From: Actinomycetota bacterium
Lineage (GTDB): Bacteria > Actinomycetota > Actinomycetes > Actinomycetales > Microbacteriaceae
Assembly (NCBI GenBank): GCA_009702645.1
Contig: WLHO01000039.1
Coordinates: 1-6,616 of the forward strand
Direction: 5' to 3'
DNA length: 6,616 nt
In this document: positions 1-5,425 of the stretch, one piece after another
How positions within the stretch are numbered: the first letter of the stretch is position 1
How the letters are laid out: each line of letters starts with the position of its first letter
Program-made: the position numbers and the translations under genes
The notes under the pieces: model-generated
The model's input: the letters and a program-made list of their open reading frames with translations, nothing else
Database searches by the model: none
Told to the model about the DNA's origin: nothing

Positions 1-69
1 GCCCATGAATTGGGCGTTGAGACTAACTGGCCCCAGCAGTATGAAAGAGGAAAGTGGCCCAAGCAGTAA
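1..69 (+). CDS. 3' end of an unrecognised upstream gene (partial)
   Basis: Reading from base 1 in frame 1 gives 22 codons ending in TAA at 67-69, with a tail rich in Trp, Pro, Gln and Lys (NWPQQY and later KWPKQ). I do not recognise the family. A second frame, starting at base 2, is also open to a TAA at 134-136, but its translation is Ser/Pro/Thr-rich and looks less like a folded protein's tail. I prefer frame 1 because it leaves a normal-sized leader in front of kgd. The 5' part lies outside the window, so neither function nor reading frame can be settled here. Confidence 0.35.
   Translation, partial: AHELGVETNWPQQYERGKWPKQ
28..68 (+). repeat. Imperfect 14-bp direct repeat, 27-bp period
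   Basis: TGGCCCCAGCAGTA at 28-41 recurs as TGGCCCAAGCAGTA at 55-68 with one mismatch. The period of 27 bases is nine codons, so in frame 1 the copies encode WPQQ(Y) and WPKQ followed by stop. It looks like a small in-frame duplication at the end of the upstream gene. A regulatory role is not indicated. Confidence 0.6.
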
Positions 70-133
70 TTTGCGGACCCACCCACCAATACCGCTAGAT
101 TCCAAGGCCCAGGCTCCTAATGCCCTCAGAGCG

Positions 134-139
134 TAAGAT
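134..139 (+). promoter_or_regulatory. Possible -10 element for kgd
   Basis: TAAGAT lies 38 bases before the kgd start codon and fits the loose TANNNT pattern of actinobacterial sigma-A promoters. There is no convincing -35 hexamer 16-18 bases upstream. It would give a leader of roughly 30 bases. This is the best candidate I see in 70-177, but it is weak, and kgd could also be transcribed from further upstream. Confidence 0.2.
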
Positions 140-164
140 ATAGGAGTCATTCAAGCCAACAAAT

Positions 165-170
165 AAGGGG
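165..170 (+). promoter_or_regulatory. Ribosome binding site of kgd
   Basis: AAGGGG sits 7 bases before GTG at 178. It supports this GTG as the start, and there is no alternative ATG, GTG or TTG in frame in the preceding 50 bases. Confidence 0.7.
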
Positions 171-177
171 TTTTTCT

Positions 178-3100
178 GTGTCCGGTGAAGGATTGCAAGA
201 CGACTACGGAGCCAACTCTTGGCTAGTAGAAGAGATGTACGAAAAGTACAAGCAGAATCCAGACTCCGTAGATAAGGCCTGGTGGCCAATTCTTGAAAAC
301 TACCAATCAACTCAGGGTGCTGTGTCACCGACTGCCGCCACTCAAGCAGCTCCAGTATCGGATGCCACTTCATCTATCCCGGTAGTTGCCAAGACCACGC
401 GTGTCGAGGCCAAGCCAGCTCCGATTCCAGCTCAAGCTCCAATCACTGAATCAATTGCCATCGTTCCAGAATCTTCCGATGAAGATGCTCAGGATCAGGT
501 AACCGCCCTAAAGGGAATGGCAAAAACTCTCGCAACAAACATGGATCTGTCTATTCAGATTCCAACAGCGACAAGTGTTCGTGCACTTCCAGCAAAGCTT
601 TTGATTGATAACCGACTAGTTATCAACTCACACCTTTCAAGAACGCGCGGCGGCAAGATCTCTTTCACGCACCTAATTGGTTTCGCCATCATTCAGGCGC
701 TAAAGAAGTTCCCTAGCCAAAATGTTTACTACGACATAGTCGACGAAAAGCCAGTTGTAGTTGCGCCTGCGAACATCAACTTCGGCCTTGCCATCGACAT
801 CCCAAAGCCCGATGGCTCTAGGGCCCTGCTGGTCCCAAACATCAAGAGAGCTCAGCGCTTAAACTTCGCCGAGTATCTAACCGCTTACGAAGACTTAGTC
901 GCGAAGGCTAGAACCAACACGCTCACCGCAGCTGATTTCCAGGGAACAACTATTTCCCTTACTAACCCGGGTGGAATTGGAACCGTGCACTCGGTCCCTC
1001 GTCTAACCAAAGGTCAAGGTTGCATCGTAGGTGCTGGCGCTTTGGAATACCCAGCTGAGTTCCAAGGTATGAGTGATGCCCAATTAGCGAAACTTGGTAT
1101 CAGCAAAATCATTACCCTTACCTCTACATACGATCACAGAGTTATCCAGGGCGCTGGAAGCGGTGAGTTCCTGAAGATTGTTCACGGACTGCTTCTTGGT
1201 GAAGATGGCTTCTACGACCAGATCTTTGCAGACCTTCGTATCCCTTATGAGCCAGTGCGTTGGGTTGCAGATTTTGATCGCGACGGCGCTGACGACCGCG
1301 ACAAATCCACAAGAATTCAGGAGCTAATCAACGCTTACCGAGTCCGTGGACACTTGATGGCCGATACCGACCCACTCGAGTACAAGCAGCGCACTCACCC
1401 TGACCTAGACGTTTTAAACCACGGGCTTAGCCTTTGGGATCTAGATAGAACCTTCAGAACTGCAGGATTCGGAGGCAAGTCCAAGGCTCCATTCCGAGAG
1501 ATCTTGAAGACCCTTCGCGATTCCTACTGCCGCACCGTTGGTGTTGAGTACATGCACATCCAAGACCCAGCGCAGCGCAAGTGGTTCCAGGACAGGCTTG
1601 AAAAGCCATATGCCAAGCCAACCCGTGAAGAGCAAATGCGGATTCTAAACAAGCTCAATGAAGCAGAAGCTTTCGAAACTTTCCTGCAGACCAAGTTCGT
1701 AGGTCAAAAGCGTTTCAGCCTTGAAGGTGGCGAAGGTGCAATTGCTGCAATGGATGAAATCTTGCAGTCCGCTGCCGACGCGGGTATCGAAGAAGTTTGT
1801 ATTGGAATGGCGCACCGCGGTCGTCTAAATGTTCTAACCAACATCGCTGGTAAAACTTACGGACAGGTCTTCAAAGAGTTCGAGGGAAACACTGACACGA
1901 AATCAGTTCAGGGTTCGGGAGACGTGAAATACCACCTTGGAACTGAAGGAACTTTTGAGAGCCTAAAGGGAAACAAGGTTAAGGTTTCCCTGGCAGCAAA
2001 CCCATCGCACCTAGAGGCTGTGAACCCAGTGCTCGAAGGAATTGTTCGAGCAAAGCTTGATCGAATTGACGGACCAAGAGATCAGTTCCCAGTTGTTCCT
2101 GTTCTGATTCATGGCGACGCGGCATTCGCGGGTCAAGGAGTTGTTCCTGAGACCTTGAACATGGCAGCTCTTCGCGGATACAAAACCGGCGGAACTATCC
2201 ACTTGGTTATCAACAACCAGGTTGGCTTTACAACACCTCCATCTGAGTCACGCTCAACCGTTTACTCAACTGATGTTGCTAAATCAATTCAGGCGCCGAT
2301 TTTCCACGTCAATGGAGATGACCCTGAGGCAGTTGTTCGTGTTGCTCAATTGGCTTTTGAATACCGCCAGGAATTCAAGAACGACGCGGTCATCGACCTA
2401 ATTTGCTACCGCCGCCGTGGACACAATGAAGGTGACGATCCTTCGATGACTCAGCCACTGATGTACAACCTGATTGAAGCTAAACGCTCAGTTAGAACCC
2501 TCTACGTCGAATCCCTAGTTGGACGAGGCGACATCACTAAAGAGGAGTTTGAGGCTGCTAACTCTGATTTCCAGGCGAAGCTGGAAAACGCCTTTGTTGA
2601 AGTTCACGAGGCAATGGCTGCACCAATTGAGTTGATTCCACGTCGAGTTGGCATCGGAACCACAGCCAGTGATGCGCCTGAAATCACCAGACCGACAGCC
2701 ATTGCAAAGGAAACCCTTGAGCTAATCGGTGACGCTCACGCCAACACCCCTCCAGGTTTCACCGTCCACCCTAAGCTGCAGCAGCTTCTTGCTAAGCGAG
2801 TGGAAATGAGCCGCGAGGGCGGAATCGACTGGGGCTTCGGAGAACTACTGTCCCTTGGTTCGCTTCTTGTCGAAGGTGTCCCAGTGCGCCTTGCAGGTCA
2901 GGATTCAAGACGCGGAACCTTTGTTCAGCGTCACGCTGTCTTCCACGACAGAGTAAATGGCCAAGAGTGGATGCCGCTTAGAAACTTAAGTGCGAATCAG
3001 GCGAAGTTCTGGATCTATGACTCGCTTCTGAGCGAGTATGCAGCCATGGGATTCGAATACGGATACTCCATCGAGAACAAAGAAGCACTGGTTTTGTGGG

Positions 3101-3846
3101 AAGCCCAGTTTGGTGATTTCGTAAACGGAGCACAGACCATAGTTGATGAGTTCATTTCTTCAGCTGAGCAGAAATGGAACCAGCACTCAAGTTTGGTTCT
3201 GCTTCTTCCCCACGGCTACGAAGGCCAAGGACCGGATCACTCATCGGCTCGAATTGAAAGATTCCTGCAGCTATGTGCCGAGAACAACATGACTGTTGCT
3301 CAGCCAAGCACCCCTGCATCACACTTCCACTTGCTTCGCAGACAAGCATTCACCAGACCTAGAAGACCGCTTGTGGTCTTTACGCCTAAGTCAATGCTTC
3401 GTTTGAAGGCTGCTTCTTCCTCGGTTTCAGAATTCACAAGCGGAACTTTCCAGCCTGTGCTTGACGATACCCAAGGTTTGGATAAGGCAAGTGTTAAGCG
3501 AGTGATTTTGTGTTCTGGAAAGATCTACTGGGACCTAATGGCCGAGCTGGAAAAGCGCGGTGAAAAGAGCATTGCAGTAGTTCGAATTGAGCAGCTCTAC
3601 CCAACACCGGTGGATGAGATCAAGCAAACCTATGCCTCGTATCCAAACGCGGAGCTTTACTGGGTTCAGGATGAGCCTGCGAACCAGGGACCTTGGACCT
3701 ACATTGGACTGTTCTTGCCTAAGTACATGAACGGACAAGTTGCCACTCTAGTTTCAAGACCTGCCAGCGCTTCGCCTGCAACTGGTTCAGCCAAGCGTCA
3801 TGCTGTCGAACAAGCCGACGTAATTGCAAGAGCGTTGGCACTGTAG
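178..3846 (+). CDS. kgd: Multifunctional 2-oxoglutarate decarboxylase/dehydrogenase E1 with fused acyltransferase domain (KGD/OdhA)
   Basis: This 1222-residue cytosolic enzyme uses thiamine diphosphate (ThDP) to decarboxylate 2-oxoglutarate in the TCA cycle; the length matches KGD/OdhA of mycobacteria and corynebacteria. Residues 11-43 form the E1o N-terminal motif (GANSWLVEEMY). Residues about 44-105 are an Ala/Pro-rich linker. Residues about 125-345 are an E2-type acyltransferase core ending in STYDHRVIQGAGSGEF, with catalytic His320; the usual following Asp is Gln324, as I recall for this family. The E1 part follows: HRGRLNV from His546, the ThDP/Mg motif from GDAAF (646-650) to NN (679-680), RRRGHNEGDDPS (745-756), and the C-terminal transketolase-like domain with PHGYEGQGPDHSS (1011-1023). 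No lipoyl domain is present, so oxidative succinyl-CoA formation would need a separate lipoylated E2 and E3, not in this window. In relatives the enzyme is inhibited by the FHA protein GarA/OdhI and activated by acetyl-CoA; neither can be judged here. It starts at GTG with a good Shine-Dalgarno sequence and ends TAG, 4 bases before the next gene. Confidence 0.97.
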   Translation: MSGEGLQDDYGANSWLVEEMYEKYKQNPDSVDKAWWPILENYQSTQGAVSPTAATQAAPVSDATSSIPVVAKTTRVEAKPAPIPAQAPITESIAIVPESSDEDAQDQVTALKGMAKTLATNMDLSIQIPTATSVRALPAKLLIDNRLVINSHLSRTRGGKISFTHLIGFAIIQALKKFPSQNVYYDIVDEKPVVVAPANINFGLAIDIPKPDGSRALLVPNIKRAQRLNFAEYLTAYEDLVAKARTNTLTAADFQGTTISLTNPGGIGTVHSVPRLTKGQGCIVGAGALEYPAEFQGMSDAQLAKLGISKIITLTSTYDHRVIQGAGSGEFLKIVHGLLLGEDGFYDQIFADLRIPYEPVRWVADFDRDGADDRDKSTRIQELINAYRVRGHLMADTDPLEYKQRTHPDLDVLNHGLSLWDLDRTFRTAGFGGKSKAPFREILKTLRDSYCRTVGVEYMHIQDPAQRKWFQDRLEKPYAKPTREEQMRILNKLNEAEAFETFLQTKFVGQKRFSLEGGEGAIAAMDEILQSAADAGIEEVCIGMAHRGRLNVLTNIAGKTYGQVFKEFEGNTDTKSVQGSGDVKYHLGTEGTFESLKGNKVKVSLAANPSHLEAVNPVLEGIVRAKLDRIDGPRDQFPVVPVLIHGDAAFAGQGVVPETLNMAALRGYKTGGTIHLVINNQVGFTTPPSESRSTVYSTDVAKSIQAPIFHVNGDDPEAVVRVAQLAFEYRQEFKNDAVIDLICYRRRGHNEGDDPSMTQPLMYNLIEAKRSVRTLYVESLVGRGDITKEEFEAANSDFQAKLENAFVEVHEAMAAPIELIPRRVGIGTTASDAPEITRPTAIAKETLELIGDAHANTPPGFTVHPKLQQLLAKRVEMSREGGIDWGFGELLSLGSLLVEGVPVRLAGQDSRRGTFVQRHAVFHDRVNGQEWMPLRNLSANQAKFWIYDSLLSEYAAMGFEYGYSIENKEALVLWEAQFGDFVNGAQTIVDEFISSAEQKWNQHSSLVLLLPHGYEGQGPDHSSARIERFLQLCAENNMTVAQPSTPASHFHLLRRQAFTRPRRPLVVFTPKSMLRLKAASSSVSEFTSGTFQPVLDDTQGLDKASVKRVILCSGKIYWDLMAELEKRGEKSIAVVRIEQLYPTPVDEIKQTYASYPNAELYWVQDEPANQGPWTYIGLFLPKYMNGQVATLVSRPASASPATGSAKRHAVEQADVIARALAL

Positions 3847-3850
3847 CTAA

Positions 3851-4465
3851 ATGGAACAGGCCGAGGCAGCGGAAACTCGCATCGTCATTCTTGGCGACGA
3901 GTCGACAACGGCTATCGGCGATGTAAAGGCCCTTGGTTGGGTTGGGCGAGTAATAGCTCGAACCCCAATAGAGGATCCGATCATCGACATTTATAACGTC
4001 CCCTCCCCTGGCGAAACCAGCGCCGGCTTGCTCGAGCGCTGGGCCGGTGAGGTTCAAAGACGGTTCCGCCCCGAAACCGACAACCGTTTGGTTTTAGCCC
4101 TAGGAAACTCAGATGCACGAGAAGGAATTTCGGTTTCTCGTTCGCGGCTAAACATTGCCACGATTATTGATGAAGCCAAGCGAAATGATATTTCCGTTTT
4201 TGTAGTTGGGCCGCCGCCAAGTTTTGATAAAGCTTTGAACTACGAGATTGAGCACTTAGCAACTGGGTACGAAGATGTTTGTCGCCGTCGGAGCGTGCCT
4301 TTTGTTGATTTTTTCCATCCGCTTGTTGATCACGAAGGCTTCAACGCAGAACTAGAAGTTTCCGCCAGAAATATGCCGGCACAAACTGGCTACGGTTTAA
4401 TGGCTTGGTTGGTACTAAACCGTGGCTGGTATCCATGGTTAGGTTTGGAAGAGACTCAAAGCTAG
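3851..4465 (+). CDS. GDSL/SGNH-fold protein, probably catalytically inactive
   Basis: This 204-residue protein has no signal peptide or membrane segment and is probably cytosolic. The SGNH-hydrolase layout is visible: block I IVILGDESTTAIGD (11-24), a block II Gly near G54, block III VLALGNSD (81-88), a VVGPPP strand-loop (118-123), and block V before a GYGLMAWL helix (180-187). The catalytic positions are changed. GDSL reads GDES, with Glu17 at the nucleophile position; GxND reads GNSD, with Ser87 for Asn; the DxxHP motif reads ARNMP, with Ala172 for Asp and Met175 for His. It is therefore likely a pseudoenzyme, or Ser18 serves with different chemistry. The start is fixed by an in-frame TAA directly before ATG. 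It follows kgd by 4 bases without a clear Shine-Dalgarno sequence, so it is probably translated by coupling within a kgd operon. Its TAG overlaps the stop of rsrA on the other strand. The fold is fairly sure; the role is unknown. Confidence 0.88.
   Translation: MEQAEAAETRIVILGDESTTAIGDVKALGWVGRVIARTPIEDPIIDIYNVPSPGETSAGLLERWAGEVQRRFRPETDNRLVLALGNSDAREGISVSRSRLNIATIIDEAKRNDISVFVVGPPPSFDKALNYEIEHLATGYEDVCRRRSVPFVDFFHPLVDHEGFNAELEVSARNMPAQTGYGLMAWLVLNRGWYPWLGLEETQS
4392..4423 (-). repeat. Perfect 8-bp inverted repeat beyond the rsrA stop
   Basis: ACGGTTTA at 4392-4399 pairs with TAAACCGT at 4416-4423 across a 16-base loop. It lies inside the GDSL-like gene, 39 bases beyond the rsrA stop on the minus strand, where the sigR-rsrA transcript would need to end. 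No U-run follows on the minus strand, so a terminator role is weak, and chance within coding sequence is possible. Confidence 0.25.
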
Positions 4466-4701
4466 TTGGATTCGGACTTTCTAATAAAGTCCAAGACTTT
4501 TTCGGCTAGCTGCTGCGGTGGATCCTCATCACAAGATCTAGTAATTGCCTTGTTTAGATTCACCTCTAGGTCGTATTCCTCTTCGCAAGAATCACAGAGT
4601 GCTAGGTGTGTGGTGATGTCCTTCTGGTCCTCGGGACGCAGTTCGTTGTGAAGGTACTCGTGCACCAACGCCTTGGTTTCTTCGCAATCAAACTCTGCCA
4701 T
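4462..4701 (-). CDS. rsrA: Zinc-binding thiol-redox anti-sigma factor (RsrA-like)
   Basis: This 79-residue acidic cytosolic protein binds sigma-R and holds it inactive until disulfide stress. It carries the ZAS-family signature H-x3-C-x2-C as His32, Cys36 and Cys39 (THLALCDSCEEE). Cys6 lies near the N-terminus, and an RSCDEDPP segment with Cys57 is typical of mycothiol-system RsrA proteins. In Streptomyces RsrA, oxidation joins the N-terminal Cys to one Cys of the CxxC pair and releases zinc and the sigma factor; Cys6 with Cys36 or Cys39 are the inferred counterparts. The length is normal. The ATG overlaps the sigR stop by one base (TAATG), so the two are translationally coupled and share the sigR promoter. 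Its stop overlaps the stop of the convergent GDSL-like gene. Confidence 0.95.
   Translation of the reverse strand: MAEFDCEETKALVHEYLHNELRPEDQKDITTHLALCDSCEEEYDLEVNLNKAITRSCDEDPPQQLAEKVLDFIRKSESN
4474..4502 (+). terminator. Two overlapping hairpins plus T-run; candidate terminator of the kgd operon
   Basis: GGACTTT (4474-4480) pairs with AAAGTCC (4486-4492) across CTAAT, a perfect 7-bp stem. The 3' arm can instead pair onward: AAAGTC (4486-4491), loop CAA, GACTTT (4495-4500), giving a 6-bp stem that runs directly into a run of five T at 4498-4502. The two hairpins exclude each other. The element begins 9 bases after the GDSL-like gene's stop and has the T-run only in the plus direction. The stems are short and A/T-rich, so efficiency is doubtful. 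It lies within rsrA codons about 67-76. Confidence 0.4.
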
Positions 4702-5360
4702 TAGCTTTTCTCCGTATTTGTTTCCGGGGACAAATATCCCTGTTCTCGGGCGTATTCCGCAAGTAGCACTCGAAGCAATTTCTTACCCCTGTGCAGACGA
4801 CTCATCACAGTTCCAACCGGTGTGCCCATGACCTCAGCTATTTCTGCATAAGGAAGGCCGTCAACAACCGCGTAGTAAACAACCATTCGGAATTCTTCTG
4901 GAATCTCAAGCAGGGACTTACGGATCACTTCGGATGGAAGATTATCTAAGGCCTCAAGCTCGGCTGATCGGGAGGTTGTTGCAGTCAACGACTTAGCGTC
5001 TCCCAGTTGCCAGTCCTCAAGATCATCAAGCCCGCCCTTGGATGGGTCCTTGGCTTTTTTGTTGTAGCTGTTGATGTGAGTGTTGGTCATAATTCGGTAC
5101 AACCAAGCCTTCAGATTTGTTCCCTGCTGGTACTGAGCCCAGGCAACAAATGCTTTTGCCATGGCTTCTTGAACTAAGTCTTCGGCATCGGATGGGTTTC
5201 TGGTCCAGCGAAGGGCCGCTCCATAAAGCTGGGGCATGAGGGGTATCGCCTGCTGCTCAAAGTCCCGAATCTTGTCCTCGGTGGCTTTGCTGGGCTGGAT
5301 TGTCATAGGTTCAGAGTCTAACAACCGGCCTGTTACGGCTTGATCTAGCACTACTGACAC
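4701..5360 (-). CDS. sigR: ECF sigma factor of the SigR/SigH thiol-oxidative-stress type
   Basis: This 219-residue sigma-70-family factor directs RNA polymerase to thiol-stress promoters. Region 2 spans residues about 34-105, with NPSDAEDLVQEAMAKAF (55-71) and LKAWLYRIMTNTHINSYNK (83-101). Region 4 spans about 135-200, with IPEEFRMVVYYAVVDGLPY (153-171) and the helix-turn-helix IAEVMGTPVGTVMSRLHRGK (174-193). The region 2/4 sequences and the adjacent RsrA place it with SigR (Streptomyces) and SigH (mycobacteria). I chose GTG at 5360 because AGGAG lies 6 bases upstream. An in-frame ATG at 5306 (residue 19) has no comparable site and would only remove an unconserved tail. A sigma-R consensus promoter precedes it, so positive autoregulation is expected. 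Known regulons of such factors cover thioredoxin and mycothiol functions; no other member is visible here. Confidence 0.96.
   Translation of the reverse strand: MSVVLDQAVTGRLLDSEPMTIQPSKATEDKIRDFEQQAIPLMPQLYGAALRWTRNPSDAEDLVQEAMAKAFVAWAQYQQGTNLKAWLYRIMTNTHINSYNKKAKDPSKGGLDDLEDWQLGDAKSLTATTSRSAELEALDNLPSEVIRKSLLEIPEEFRMVVYYAVVDGLPYAEIAEVMGTPVGTVMSRLHRGKKLLRVLLAEYAREQGYLSPETNTEKS
4710..4713 (-). promoter_or_regulatory. Ribosome binding site of rsrA, inside sigR
   Basis: GGAG on the minus strand lies 8 bases before the rsrA ATG, within the last sigR codons. rsrA can therefore start independently as well as by coupling through the TAATG overlap. Confidence 0.6.
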
Positions 5361-5366
5361 CGCGGA

Positions 5367-5371
5367 CTCCT
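5367..5371 (-). promoter_or_regulatory. Ribosome binding site of sigR
   Basis: AGGAG on the minus strand is 6 bases upstream of the GTG at 5360. This decides the sigR start in favour of GTG over the internal ATG at 5306. Confidence 0.75.
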
Positions 5372-5399
5372 AATGTTTTTGCATTACTGCTACTTTTAA

Positions 5400-5425
5400 A
5401 ACCAATGACTGATGAAAGCTATTCC
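5400..5425 (-). promoter_or_regulatory. Sigma-R-type autoregulatory promoter of sigR
   Basis: On the minus strand, GGAAT (5425-5421, preceded by G) is separated by exactly 18 bases from GTT (5402-5400). This matches the published Streptomyces SigR consensus GGAAT-N18-GTT in both boxes and in spacing. Transcription should start near 5392-5394, leaving a leader of about 33 bases that contains the sigR ribosome binding site. The aroA ATG (5405-5407, plus strand) lies in the spacer, and the -35 box is within aroA codons 6-7. Confidence 0.8.

Noticed and set aside
1..15. GCCCA-TGAAT-TGGGC inverted repeat as a terminator
   Set aside because: The stem is only 5 bp, no T-run follows, and it lies within the likely coding end of the upstream gene.
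2..136. Frame-2 reading to TAA at 134-136 as the upstream gene's end
   Set aside because: It is open but Ser/Pro/Thr-rich with little hydrophobic patterning, and would leave only 41 bases before kgd; frame 1 is preferred, though not proven.
95..373. 92-codon minus-strand open frame over the kgd start
   Set aside because: It is antisense to the conserved KGD N-terminus and its ribosome site; no family features.
178..3846. A frameshift or fusion error in kgd because two enzyme domains are in one frame
   Set aside because: The E2-like plus E1 fusion in one chain of about 1220 residues is the normal actinobacterial KGD/OdhA arrangement.
3719..4057. 112-codon minus-strand open frame over the kgd/GDSL-like junction
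   Set aside because: It spans two well-supported plus-strand genes, has no ribosome site or recognisable motif, and is best explained as an antisense shadow.
4466..4651. 61-codon plus-strand open frame opposite rsrA
   Set aside because: It is Ser-rich and mirrors the RsrA coding strand; RsrA has the diagnostic zinc motif, so this frame is a shadow.
5330..5404. A standard -35/-10 promoter for aroA, for example CTGACA at 5354-5359
   Set aside because: CTGACA resembles TTGACA, but no -10-like hexamer lies 16-18 bases downstream; TAATGT and TACTTT are at the wrong spacing.
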